A stretch of DNA of 64,000 bases, from contig MNCI01035299.1 of assembly GCA_015680685.1 (NCBI GenBank), forward strand, positions 198,044 through 262,043, written 5' to 3'. A program made the position numbers and the translations under genes. Source of the stretch: Gnetum montanum (Eukaryota; Streptophyta; Gnetopsida; Gnetales; Gnetaceae). This document shows, piece after piece, positions 23,539-36,829 of this stretch. Each line of letters starts with the position of its first letter. Position 1 is the stretch's first letter. The notes under the pieces were generated by a model that had not been told where the DNA came from, searched no databases, and saw only the letters and a program-made list of their open reading frames with translations.

Positions 23539-26249
23539 TACTCCCATGACAAACTAAAAGCTCATCCTCAAGTTAAAAGAATAGGATTGAGCTTTCCTTA
23601 CAAAATTGGGAATGTACGAGATTATTGATTGACTCTAATTACTAACTAACTTTGAGTGCCATAGTGGTGTGTACAATAAATGACACAGTTACATCACAAA
23701 ATAAAGGTAAATTTTGAAGTGGCTCGATGTAGTTCATATTTTAGATAGTGGTGGCTCTTCCTTTGGCTTCTTTCCTTTGTTGTTAGGCTTTTGGAATTGA
23801 TAGTAATTCAAGAGCACTTGCAATTTTTCCTCTTCCATCCTTGTCTTTTCCATCTACTCTCTCTAATAAGTATGGCATAGAGACTCCTTTAATTTTAAAT
23901 GTTACATTAACTTGTTTATTTCACTAAAATTGGTACATTTCTCCTAAGTACTATTCTCTGCTATTGGTTAGTGTAGGCCATAAACGAGATGCTTGAAGTT
24001 GCATCTTTACAGCTTCCATGTTGTGAAGATCTTCCTTCTAGTATCCTCTTTAAGGCCACCTACAATCCACAGGGATTTGAAATTATTAGGGTATTCATAT
24101 CAATTCTTAATAGTTTGTTACCTTACTCATACCCTTGGTTAGATCAACTTCTTATCTTATTACAATTGCAAAGTTCAAAAAAATTTTAAAAAGAAACTTG
24201 CTAGGTGTTATATCTTTTTTTTACCTATGATATTCTATCATTTTCCTTGATTATTATGGCCTAAAATAGTTGATATGATCTATTAAGAGTATTATCTAAA
24301 TGTTTCTGGCCTTAGCTTGATTGATTAACCTTAAGGGTCTTATTATTTCTTTGTAGTTATCCTTTATAATATCTTCCAAGCATTAGGAATTTCTAGCTCA
24401 AATTTTCATTTGCTTACATCGTGTAATGCATCTCACCCTCATGCCCTCCTACCACCCCCACAACTAAGTTGAACACTCTGAGATCAATAGGATTGAAGAA
24501 TTTTGGAAATCGGGGCTAGGAGGGTGAAGTTATGGCCTTTCGAAGCTAGTGTGCAAGAGGGCTAAGAAAATAAATTGCAAAAAAATATCTTGCTATAAAT
24601 GAGAGAAATAAAAAATTTTACTAACTCCCACACATATAAATACTATTATTATGTGTGCAACATTGTAGATCAGACATCATAGATATGACATCATAGGTGT
24701 CTACAACATCATAACTATGACGTCACCATTAAAAAGTTCAAATTCTTCATTGATTTTTCTTTTAAAAAATGAGTCTGATGGAATGCTTGGAAGATGTAAA
24801 TATTGTCTAGAGGATCATGGGCCATGAGCGATGCACAGTTTTCAACAATTTAGCATTCAAGGTTCATGAAAAAGGAATCTTGCACAACCAAAGTTCATAG
24901 TATGAATAAGAAATGGATAATGAATTTCTAATGTATGGAAAAATGATTAAATGATATGGGAAGTTTATTAGATGTTTTGGAAGGCACAAGATGATGTGGA
25001 ATTTCTTAGCAAGTATGAAATACAAGAGTTATACAAGTGGATCCTCCCCAAAGCAGGCTCCAGCCCGTAGTGCCCTTGTATAACCACACTTAAAGTATCC
25101 TTAGGCACTTAAGGAGTTCAATGTAAGGCATACCTGTCGAGCAAAAAACACATGTTAGTATCACTAGGTTGGGAAAATAATGCTATATTATATAAAACCA
25201 CAAGTTATGATTACATATACAGTGATATGAGATAGATTGTAGAAACGATTGCTGAAATCCAGACGTGAGGTGTCATACCATTGTCATAATGAATTCTTGT
25301 GTTTTATTAGTGGTTAAAATAATCATTAGCTTTTCTATCCAAGATTCAAACCAAGTCAAAACCACATTCCAATGACATCACATTGTTTCATATCTAAGAG
25401 TTATAATCATAAGACTACCATTATTGCAAAGAGTAGTACCACTTGGCGTATTGTCTAAGGAAGGAGCTTATTCATGACACTTATTTTATTTTTTAGATTT
25501 CTGAGAAGCCATGTACCTTTAGGCATGGGTAACATGTATTTCCAGTGGAACCCTTAGAAATTTATTTTGTGCATGAGTTTTATTTTTTATCTATGTCAAC
25601 CTTACTAGAGGACTACCTTCAGGTGTGGGTAACATGTCTTTCCAATGACATTGTAAGGTAGTAGTTATTGTACTCTTACTTCAATTTTTCGTTAGATCTA
25701 CAAGGACATAATTATAACCTTAGCAACATGATAGAACATATAGTAGTGGTCTAAGAGATTTCACAAGTCCCCTTGATGTCACACCCTTTACATTCCCCCT
25801 TGGCATTTACTTTTCTATCCATGAATAATGATCACAAGTTTATTTTTAGTTGTATGATGAAAAAAATACCAATATGACCATGTTAAGAATTTCTTATTAT
25901 TAGAAGGGATGGATGGGTGGTGTGGTCTCACTATACAAATAATCAATCCCTTATGATTTGATAACATAGAGAAACCTTCACCTTATTGGGACTACATATT
26001 GCTTTATTCTTAATGTGTTTTATTCAAAATTCATAGAAATATGTACAAGTAACATGTAAACAAAGTACAAAAAATTGTAAAAGATATTAATAAAGAAAAA
26101 GATTAAAAAGAAGAAAAAAATATCAAAAAATTGCAAATGGTTTAAGAAATGGAAAAGCATAGAAGAATTAAAAGATATCAAAGAATGTGGAAATTGGTAA
26201 GAAATGTGAAAAGGCATAAAAAATTACAAATAAAAAAAATTTGTAAAAC
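23539..26249 (-). other. Z 3' region, mostly noncoding
   Basis: It holds a conserved block with GTGGATCCTCCCC at 25031-25080 and two GGGTAACATGT blocks (25527-25545 and 25627-25645), all shared with Y. A minus-strand Lys/Glu/Gln-rich stretch near 23730-23880 (MEKTRMEEEKLQVLL) resembles the coiled-coil end of the Y aORF and may be a remnant of it. The 25764-25990 part matches 1-230. No intact ORF. Confidence 0.5.
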
Positions 26250-28985
26250 AAAAAAATTGAATAATGCTTATTAATTCCTTGATTATGATTGGTGTCTCCC
26301 CCATGACTGAACTCATGGGTGATTGTTTGCAGAATAGACCCTAGTTCCCCTAGATCAGACACTTGAGGTTTCTCAATTTTCATCCTTAGTGACTTAGTTT
26401 TTCAGTTATCATCCCATGTAATCTTGATGGTAATTGAATTTTGATCATCTAAGTCCTTAGTTCCTCATTCTGTTGATGTATGATTGTGATTTAGTGTTTT
26501 CATTTGTAAGTTCTTAGTTGGGATCGTTTTCTTAGAATGGGAATTAATAAGTGATTCAAATGTTTCCATGCATGTTTTAGATATTTTTAGGTTCTCAGTT
26601 TGTAGCCATTGGATGTCTTTTGGTTTAGCAGGCCTTGCTCTTTCTTATGCATATCTTTCTTGTGCATATACTTGTCTTTCATATTTAGTGTGGATTGGTG
26701 TCATGACTGTGTTGACATTTTCAAGCGTTAGTCCACAACTACATCTTTATTTATCATTAGTAGTGCATGGAATTACTTGTCTCTCCATAGTGATAGGTTT
26801 ATCTATTATGTTTTTCATTAAAGTAGTAATGGGTGTTGGCTCTTGCATCAAATTGGGAGACATTGTTTTGGTGAGGAAGGATGTTGCACTTGGTTGGCCT
26901 TGTGCTAGTTCTGATGAGCCAATAGGTCTATTAGTTTTGTGCCCATGTGTGGAAACTATCCTTAAGAAAGAATTTTTTTGAGACTTTTGCTGAGATCTAC
27001 TAACATTATCATTTACTTGTATGTTCATAGCACAAGTGGCATTCTTCCATTGATGTTGTGGTGTCAATCCTTCCTATGTTGTTGGTGGTGACATATGGTG
27101 GGAGGAAGTATGAGAATATTGAGGATGTCGTAGAGGATAAGAGGTTTGAGATGATGATCTCATAGGAGATGTTGTAGGTTGATGATATTCAAAAGAGTAA
27201 TTGTAGTAATTTAAGGTAGATGAAGTAGAACCATGTGGAGTAATAGGTTGTTGAACATAGTAGTCATACAGGTTCGACTGGCAATAAGGGTATTGCTGGT
27301 TTATTGATGGCATTCCCACAATTGTGGGTTTTGCCACTATAGTTGATAGTAGTGTTGAGGCTAATTACAAGTCCCATTAGGATAGTATGGTCGGTTGTAG
27401 GACTGTCTATAATTACCTTTCGAGTAAGGTAATTTTCTAGGCATTTGATTTTGTATGAATTTAGGATTCAGAGCAAAAGCCCCAACCTCATGTAGATGTA
27501 ACATAACTAGGTAATAGTCCTTTGGATGGTCATACTAGCAACTGTCACATATATCATCCTCTTCTGTGGTTGGGTCTATAGCCTCTTCTACTATAGCTAC
27601 TTTCTCTTTTTGTTGATAAGTGTTCTGCCTTGTATCTTTGGTCTTTTTCCTCTTCTTGTTTTTCTTACTTGATCCTTTTTGCATTACCCTCTCCTCTAAG
27701 GCCTTCATGTAAGTTGTAAATTTTTCATTTATAAACTCCCACATCTTATCTATCCTTAAAACAACCTTAATGATGGACTTTTGTATTGACAAAGTTTGCT
27801 GTCAAATTAGTTCAACAAGAGCTTCCTCCTTTTCCTTATCATACATAAGGACTTCTTGTTTGAAGAGTTTGATCCCAATTATATTTCTTAACACGCTTCC
27901 TTTTACATAGTTCTCCTTCTTATTTTTCTACCTATTCAACTAGCCTTTTTATTTGATGGGCTTTTAATTTAGATAATTGCCCTCAAGCATAGATCCCAAG
28001 GGTCTTTCTTATTGGTGTACAAAGCCCATCTATGATGTAAAGAAGGTGCTCTTTCTAAAAAAAACCCATGAACTAGACATCTATGTAGTAGTGAATAGTA
28101 TCTATCCAAGGCCATATCCAAGGGTTCATGATTTCTTTGATTTTACCATTGGATTTGTTTTCTTAAATTAGACACTCTCACATAGGTTTGGTATTTCTCG
28201 TTGAATAGTTCTAGCATTGTGGATCATTAATGGATTGAATATGGTTCCAACAATCTATACCAACTTTTAGCTTCATCAACTAGTGTCCTAGGAAAGAGCT
28301 TAAGCTTTTTCCACTCAATCTTGATGTTCTGCAAGTCGTAGGCATCATGGAAGGCTCATGATAAATGTTGTGGATCAAGGTTATAGCCACCCACAAATTT
28401 AAGAATGTTATTCATATCAAGCCTTTTGATCCAACTTTCCCTTTGATGCTTGTGGGGTATTCTAACTACCTCTATTATCTATGTCATTCTCCTAGTAGCT
28501 AGCAAGGGCTCATCATCATCAGACATGTTGTGGTAATGATTTCTATTTCTATTTGTTTGATTACGATGATATGGTCTATGCACACTTTGATTATCTCTTC
28601 TATTTCTATTCTATCTTTGTCTTAATCCCTTAGTATATCTTTATTTCTATACCTACATTCATCCCTATTAGAACTAGACATGGAAGAGGAAGAAGAAGAT
28701 GGTGAACTGGGAGGATCATCTTGGCTGCTATATCTCCCCCTATGGTCCATTGATTTATCTCTTCTAGATTTGGAGGAGGTGTTAAGTCTTGAGGCCCTCT
28801 TTATTATACAACATACTCCATCTTCTCTAGGATTGTCTTCATTAGTTGAATGTAGTCTTTGTGTGTAGTAAGGGTCTAATTGAGCATATGAAATTCTTGC
28901 TTATGGTTGTTTACTTTAGTTTTCCTTAGTATAGGTCCTATAATTTCTCCTAAGAGTGTTCTCATCATACAATGCATTATTGATT
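26250..28985 (-). pseudogene. Z gag remnant, N-terminus truncated
   Basis: From the right the minus strand reads a Ser/Arg-rich N-terminal part (SSSSSSMSSSNRDECRYRNKD, about 28625-28690). A gag domain follows (LIRKTLGIYA near 27985-28030 and upstream), then a Lys-rich part, KALEERVMQKGSSKKNKKRK (27640-27710). A zinc-knuckle-like CDSC.YDHPK is at about 27520-27545. A Tyr/Pro/Ser/Gln-rich tail runs 26747-27337. Stops occur throughout. The start codon and leader were lost at the junction near 28985. Confidence 0.7.
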
Positions 28986-28990
28986 TTATT

Positions 28991-29543
28991 CATCCATGGC
29001 ATTTTATTAAACTTTTATTATTTCAAATATTAAATTGATTTAATGCATCAAAATTTTAAGGTTTCTGATGTGCTTCATGCTCCCTATTATTTATAATGTT
29101 GTGAGGTAAGATCAATTTTGCAAAAGAGTTTCATAGACCCTAAGGTTTCTCCTTGTTTCAATTCAGAGTCCATCTATGATATGGCATAGTTGATCCTACT
29201 GAGAGTATCAATGGCCTGGGCATCATTACAACAAAGAGTAGTACCTACTCATAGTTACATTCAAGGACTCATGAGTGCCTTGCTTCCACCCTTGGATTTT
29301 TCTTCTTAGATTGGACACTCTAGAGTCGTTTGATTAAATCTAGTTCCAACAATCTATACTAGCTTTTAGCTTCTTCTATTAGTATCCTGGAAAAGAGATT
29401 AATCTTTTTCCACTTACTTTCAATGTTTTATAAGGCACAGACATCATGGAAGGCTTGCAAATGATGTAGGGGATTAGAATTATAGCCTCCCTTAAACTTA
29501 GAAATGTTATTCATATTAAGCCATTTAATGCAGCTTTCCCTTT
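28991..29543 (-). pseudogene. X2 gag, downstream piece
   Basis: Counterpart of 5110-5703, continuous with X2 gag at 60801-61366 before Y2 inserted. It carries the same partial gag domain, with more stops. Confidence 0.65.
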
Positions 29544-30414
29544 TGATGAGAAATGATTAGTCCCTACACACAACAATATGAACCACTAGTTCACTAAGTG
29601 ATCTAGTCAAATTCCGTAGACTTTGGCTCTCTAAGTACACTTGGTCTAGGTAGTGAAACTAATGGATGTAATCATTGTCTTCCTAGTTTCACTTGTGAAG
29701 TTCAAAGGTATGGTTAAGTGTAACTGAGGCATATGATTTTTATCATTTTATATTTATCACTTAATTTACCTAAGTGCTGAAAATAAAGTAATTAAATTTT
29801 TAACAATTCTAACAACTAACTAATATCTTAACTAATCCTAACATAAGCTTCTATTCCCATTTACTGTACACGTTCTGAACAACACTGCAATCTTACTAGG
29901 TTACCAAGCGTTAAGCACTACTAGGATTACCAAACATTAACAAATGCTCAAAATGATCATACTTATGTATTAATTAATTACTAATTAATTAATTAATTAA
30001 ATGCATTAAAGTAAATTGCACAAATAATAAATGTATTTAAAGTAAACATTAAAATAATTCCAAATGTTTCAAGCTTTATGAAGAAAGCTTGTCTTTATTA
30101 CCATTCACACTAAGGTGCTTAGGTACATCAATGCTTGAATAAAGATCCATACACTTTTCACTCCTACTGTGGGTACTTAGAAAATATTCAAACTTTGGGA
30201 AGATAAAAATGCAAGTGTTTGGCTAGCAACTAATGAATGGATGACATAAATATGATTGGTGTCCATGTATTTATAGGCAAGACAAGACATTGCATCAACA
30301 GAGTCACGTTAATGCATCAAACCATGCATCGACATGACTGTGTCGACGAGATCACATTGATGGAATTGCATTGATAGCATCTCTTTGATGCACCTTGAGG
30401 AAGATGCTTCATCA
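29544..30414 (-). repeat. 3' LTR of Y2
   Basis: TGATGAGAAA...TGCTTCATCA, 871 bp, matching the Y1 LTRs and the split 5' LTR of Y2. Confidence 0.85.
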
Positions 30415-30559
30415 TACATTCAAAACTAAAGGAAAACTCATCCTTGATTGAACAAAATGAGGAACAAGTTTTCTTACAAAATTTCAAGAAGGTATGGGAT
30501 TATTTACTAACTAATTGATACACAAACTAACTCAAACAAACACTAAGTACCCAAGTGTA

Positions 30560-33447
30560 CAAATTCACAAGTATTATAAAAATTGGTGTTCATGAAAACA
30601 AAATTGAACACCATGATAAAAACTGACAACACAACTACTTTGGTGGCTTGAAGATAAGAGAAAAAATCAAATGGTCCCAGATGTGGGGGCTTCTGAGGTT
30701 CCAAAGGTATTCTAGTGGAAGACGAAAAGCATCCAATAATGCTTTCATCTTCTTCTCCTTACTCTTGGAATCCCATATGGTCCATGCAACATCACCAATG
30801 TGGGATGATATGGGAACATCCCAAGGATAGGGCATTGTAGGAAACAAATTTGACAAACTAGGTAGTGAATTGTTTACATTCAATGTCGAATGTCGTGACT
30901 ACATTTCATAGCTCCCAGTAGTCATTTATTCTTTTGGCCAAGTTCTCCACTATTGATCTTTGATTTATGAACTTTTCCTTGAGAACCGTGAGTTTAGTAT
31001 TTCCTATTTCCAATGTCTATTTTATTTCTTTGTGGTACTTGAACTTAGCCTTGTACAAAAGATACAAGTTGGCCACTTGTTTCTCCAATTCTGACCTTAG
31101 TCTTTTGGTGATTAGCATTACTAGGTTTGAGTAACAGAGGTTGGCAAGCTTCATGTACTTCATCATCTCCTTGATCTATAGCTCCTTGAGGTATATTTCA
31201 GCTTTGTTGTATTCATTCAATCCGTCAAAGATGGGCTACCATACATCACCTCCTTGTTGGAGCTATTAGAGGGACTCATTCACTTTTTCCTTTGCCAGTT
31301 GGATATATTTTTTTATTTATCTCCTTCTGTAAGTTAACCTAGTCCCTATAATGATTCTTGATCCTTTTGAACTTGAAAGTCTCTTTTTGCCATGTGGAAA
31401 TTTCAATTGTAGACTTCTAGCAAAAGGCATGCACCTCCTCCATTAAGAGATTTCAATTTTTTGCAGCCAATCTCTTTAATTCAGTGTTAACTGTAGTAAG
31501 CTACTCTTACTATTGTTGGATGAATTTTGTCATTTGATCCTTCTGCATCTTGACATTTCTCTGGTGATGGTTTTCCTAGGTGAGCTTGATGTTCTCCTCA
31601 TGAACCTCCAATAAGTCCTTTTGAATGTTGTATAAAGTGACATCTACTAAGGACTAATCAAAGATTGTTGAATTCTTCATGTACTAAGCCTACTAAATTT
31701 TTACCTAAAGCTATTGAAAAGCTTCATCTCATGCTATGTTCTAGCTAAGTATGGTGGTATTAGCAAGGTAGGCTTTCAATTTCGCAACCTCAGTAGCCAA
31801 ACGTCAATTCTGCTCTATGGCTACCTCAAGTTGAGCATTGGTAATGAGGACCTTGCCGCTAGTCCTAAGTAGCTCTGATTTGTTTGCCAAAATGGTTTCT
31901 AAGATATCAAAGATATCCAAAATCAGTTGCCCAGCTCCTACTAGTTAATTAAAAAACTCCTCATGCTATGCTGCACTGAATTTTCCACTTCCTACTCCTA
32001 TAGACACCTACATGTCTTTGAGTACAACAACATCTAGGATAGATGCTATAATGGCATTGAGTGCATCAGCCACTTTATCAACAACCACCTATGTTGTTGT
32101 TTCTTGCCCTTGGTGCTACATCACTAGAACAGTTACCCCCTTTCCCTTTTCTAAGTGCACCGAAAATGTAGTGGCATTCCTAGAGATTTCTAGGAATTGT
32201 TGCTGTTGAGAGGGGAATATCATTACCTCTCAAGCACTAGGATTTGATCTTGTGGGTACTTTCATTCATTTAGTAGAAAACATTGGTGCCAAACTCTTCA
32301 TCCTACTAATTGATTATGCCACCTCATTGAGATGACTCAATGTTGTACTATATATAAAGGATTTACCATCACTCGATCATGCCTACTACTATTGTAGGAG
32401 TTACTCACGGAGTTCACACATGTTTTCAATGACAGTGCAAGACTCTAGTATTGATTGATAATAAGTGGGTGGTGATGGCAGCTACTCCTCTTCTAGCACT
32501 TTGGTAGAAACTTTGTCCTTCATCATTTCCACCCAAGAGGTAGTAGGAGCATGTTTGATGGTATCAATAAAATAACGGGCTATTCCTCCCCTTTTACATA
32601 ATTTATAGATGAGACATGGAAAGGGGAGTGCCTTCCACCCACGTTCATCTTCATTAAATTCCTTATCTATCTTAAGATACATTAACTATGGGAGGTTAAT
32701 AGAAAATTTCTTACTTAGAGTGGCATATGCATGGGAAAAGGAGGTTATCACCTTGTTGGGCCTCACTATCAGATTGAGATGGTAGGCTATCATCTTGAAA
32801 TATGCATGCTCTACCATTGTGAGTGCACCAAACTCCTTACAATCAACTCTGTAGCACTATTAGACCCACTCCTTTTTAACCTGTAAATCTGCATTTGTTA
32901 AAATGTTTGTAAAGTTTGCCCTAGTTTCCAATAATCCAAGGACCTTAGAAATGGCCTTCACTAAGTAGGACATAGAAATGTCCTTTCTCTTCATAGTGGC
33001 ATTGCCTTGCCTATTATTCTAGAAGAGATATGTTTCTCCCATGTACCATTCTTGACTGGAAGTGAGAATGGGCCACATGGGAGAAATCTCAAGTTAAGCT
33101 TTGACATCTTTTGAGGCAAAGTCCAAAAAAGAGCCAAAGTTTAATTTCAGGAGAATTTCTTTTTGAATCTTCCTAGATTTGATTTACCTCAAGCATGCCT
33201 CCATCCAAGTGACCTCAAGGTTTGGTCTAGGTCCAAGTGTCTCATTCTAGTGGGATTGCTCTATTTGAGATTCTAGAATCTGATGGATAGATTCCACTTC
33301 AAGGTCCTCCTAAAGAAGTCCTGTTGCATGTATCTCAGCTACTTGCTCCTAGGAAAACTTCACTTTCTGGCCACTTTCAATTCTAGATCACTTCTCCCTC
33401 AATTGGAATGATCCTACTTCCTACCCACGCTTAGGTCTAGGTGCCAT
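30560..33447 (-). pseudogene. Y2 additional ORF in env position (aORF)
   Basis: ATG at 33447 gives MAPRPKRG, then a stop. The same frame continues for hundreds of codons with TAG and a few TAA/TGA stops. The segment at 32482-32682 is open and holds ALPFPCLIYKLCKRGGI, typical of the domain I recall as putative plant transposon protein (PF20167). A Leu/Lys/Gln/Glu-rich coiled-coil-like part follows (about 32100-30950), then a Pro/Trp-containing end (30635-30883). At codon 9 the Y1 copy has CAG where Y2 has TAG. The product would be about 940 residues. No signal peptide or membrane anchor is evident, so an envelope role is not supported. Confidence 0.65.
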
Positions 33448-35440
33448 CTGTAATCACAACATGACCAAAGATTAGCATTTGATGTGTAACTTAGAACATT
33501 TAGGTACCTTGTCTCTTTGATTAGTTACACTTAGCTAAGTTGTGATCATGGTGGATTGATCATTTTAATATTATTTTATTATTATTTTTATTTGGATGGC
33601 CACCAAAGTGCATTAGAAAGGTCTAATGCTATCTAATTAGTGATTTTAATATTATTTTATTGGTTAAACCTTGTGGGAGTTAGAAAATTTCCAAAAACTT
33701 TTTTGTTAGAAACCTAAGGTTTGTAGGCCCCATGACGTAGAACTCACCTTTAGTAGTTTCAGGAATGAAGAATGAGGTTAATTAGATAAGTGGTGCAAAA
33801 TTTATCAAATGAAGCCAATGGAAAAATTTTCAAAGTGTTACATCCTATTTATAGATATTTATGGCTACATTGATGGAATCCTATATATGGGGTCACATTG
33901 ATACGACAGTCTGCATCGATGGGATCCCACCAACATGGCTACTTTGAAAATTTGAGGAAATATAAAGATTTTTTGCATAAATTTGAAGTCCATAGAGATC
34001 TACAAAGGCCAAAAAAAAGAAGAAATGCCTGAAGAGGGCTAGATAATTCACAAAAAAGAGATTTTATTAGGAGAATGATTAAAGAAAACTTAAAAAGAAG
34101 TGCAAAACTAGACACAATTGACATGGAGCATGAATGGTTTGAATGTGAAAATGTCTAAGGGATGAGGAACTTAACTAGTCCAACCAAGAAGTATGCAAGT
34201 GGATCCTCCCCATGGTAGGCTCATGCCCTTAATGCCCTTGCATATCCTCAAACTAAGGATTTCATGGGCCCCATGGGTGATCAATGGTTATGGTAAGTTA
34301 AGGACTAAAACCTGTAAACTACCTAAGAATTTTAACACATAAAACCATGGCATTGAACAAAACATGGAAAATGATAATAAGGTGAGTGATGGAAAGCATA
34401 GGTAGATGAGGTGAAGAGTGGAATGGAGTCCTATATCATGATTACATGAAGTCCCTTGTGTATTTGTCATTAATATGACCTAATAACATCCATCCTTAGT
34501 ATAAATTAAAACCAACCACTTTTAGTGACTTTGCATTGACACTTCAGGATCAATCCACTTCCTTAAGGCACAAGAATATCCCCATAAATCAATCATCATT
34601 CCTAAAAGAGAAACAAAGAGAAGCAAGAAGTGAGATGGGCCTTATTTATAAGGGACCTTCAACCATGGGTAACATGTCTTTCTAGTCCCATAATGAGTGC
34701 TTGTAACCCATTATTTCATCTAAGGGATGTTCTTTGAATTCTCATTATTGTGTTTTTTCTATTTTCTATTTTTGTTTGTTTGTTATGGGAACCACACCAT
34801 GTAGAGACTTTTAGCTTCCTATTATTGGTTGATAGTAAAAAGATGAGAAATCTAAGAAAACACTCATGCACCCAATAGGGTAGGCAAGTATAAAGAACAT
34901 CAAATCCCCTTGAAGTTACACCCTATCTATCCATTTAATCATTCCCAAGTTTGAAAACTACCAAGGTCATAAATTCATAAAAAGTTTTTTTTAAGAAGGG
35001 ACCGCATATTTCCAAAACAAGGGAACACCATAGAGTTTTGTGGATGGGTGGATGATGTGGACTTACTACTTATTATCATGAAAAAGAAAACATGTCTTAG
35101 TTATTAATCCCAAAATTCAAAGATAGAATCTAGACATCAGCAATCAAATAACATTATAGTACAAACCACCATCAATCAACAAGTACAGTTGCACTTAGTC
35201 CTATCGACAATGAAGAAAAATAAAACAAAACATTAGAAAAGTATTAGAAAAACCTAAACCAAATAAAGTAAAATATAGAAGAAATTGTAAAATATTTACA
35301 AAAGAGAAAAATGTACTAAAGATGATGTAAAACAAAAACTTATAAAAAATAGAAAAAACAAAAAATTTAGAAGCCACTTTGATTAATTAGCATGGATGGC
35401 CATCTCCCCCACAACTAAGTTAGAAGGAGAAGATCTAAAA
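33448..35440 (-). other. Y2 noncoding region between integrase and aORF
   Basis: Counterpart of 9650-11640. It carries the GTGGATCCTCCCC block (34193-34243) and the GGGTAACATGTCTTT block (34664-34690), plus the block near 34900-35070. No ORF I can defend. Confidence 0.6.
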
Positions 35441-35449
35441 AATTAATTT

Positions 35450-36750
35450 TGCATGTCCATACGTTGAGGTTTTTTGGTCATTGGCTCTCTTAGGCTCATG
35501 GAAAGGTTTTATTTGCTACATGTTGACATGTAATTTATTATTTGGGCTTTCAGGTTTGTATATTTACATGGCCCTAGAGGAAAAGGTTTCATAGTTAATA
35601 TAAGGCCCCTTCCACAACATATGGAACTTGGTTCTTTATGGTACATGTGTGGGATTTCATTAGAGAATCCTATCTCCCTATTCAAATTTTACTTTCCTTA
35701 TTTTAAGATCATGTCATTGCTTATTGAATGCCTTATGCAACTCATTAGATGATAGGGCTACCAATTGGTTCTTATTTAGCAAGTTGAGACTCATAAATCT
35801 TTCTTTTTATGCTAGAATTTGGTCAAGGTTAAGGTCACAAGCTATTGATAATGTATGAAGCTCTACTTGCATATTCAAAGTTGGTAATTTTCCATACACA
35901 AGTACTTAGGGAGAGTAGCCAATAGGAAGTTTCCATGTGGAGTGGTAGGCCCAAAGGGCATAGTTGAGTTTTGTGCTCCAATTCCTTATATATTTACTAA
36001 TAGTCTTGGTTAGTATTTTTATGATTTTTCCATTTGTAACATCTACTTGACCATTGACTTGGGGTTGATAGGGTGTTAATTTATGTTCAACCCCTAAGCG
36101 TTGCATAAGCTTTCAAAAGGTAGTGCTTGTAAAATGAGTACTGTTATTAGAAATAAGTGCACATGGAACCCCAAATCTATTTACAACATTTTTTTGTAAA
36201 AACCAAGTAGCCATAGAAGATGTGCCATCAGTGATGGATGTAGCTTCTACCCATTTTGTATAATACTCAATAATGACTATGATGTAGGCCTTTCCATTTG
36301 GCATTGATGTGATGGAACTCATGAAGTTAATGCCTTCAATGTTGAAGGGCTCTAATGGTTAGATCCATTACTAAGATTCCTCCATACGAGTAGTTATTCC
36401 ACCATCACATTGGTAGTATTCATAGGAATGGAGAAAGTGGTGAGCATCACTAAAAAGTATTGGCCAATCATACTCTACCATGAGGATCTTAATGGCCATG
36501 CATTTCCTATCATAGTGGTCTCCACAAGAGCCCTAGTGAGTGTCTCGGAGAATGTAGAGTTGATCAACATTAGGAACACACCAATGAATTAGGCCATACG
36601 TGCACATCTTGTAAAGGTATTCATTAATCTCCATGAAGTGTTTTTCCTAGTGAAGAAACTATTACTTCTTCTTATTGTCCCACTTCTGTGGCATCTCCTA
36701 AGTGAGAAGATAAGTGAGAATGTGATTGTAAAAATTGGGTTCAATGGGAA
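35450..36750 (-). pseudogene. Y2 integrase remnant
   Basis: The minus strand at 36113-36322 reads SSITSMPNGKAYIIVIIEYY and KNVVNRFGVPCALIS. The next motif is NNSTHF where Y1 has DNGTHF, so the second catalytic Asp is lost. At 35906-36106 the text runs NGQVDVTNGKIIKILTK, where Asp replaces the expected catalytic Glu, then GYSP. Stops separate the pieces. Confidence 0.75.
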
Positions 36751-36829
36751 TTTGGTCATTTATAGCCCTGGTAAAGAGGAGTTCATCAAGAAATTGATTT
36801 GATAGTGGGCTCTTCTTCTCTTTATTATC

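Larger units (their letters stand above)
22587..28985 (-). mobile_element. Element Z: gag-only Ty3/gypsy element, 5' end missing
   Basis: Minus-strand order from the right: gag (28985 to about 26250), a noncoding region that contains the block shared with the start of V (25764-26000), a long 3' region, and the 3' LTR (22587-23538). No RT, RNase H or integrase is present, although the flanking parts match Y. The 5' LTR, PBS and gag start are cut off where duplication unit 2 begins. The insertion is in the LINE. Confidence 0.75.
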
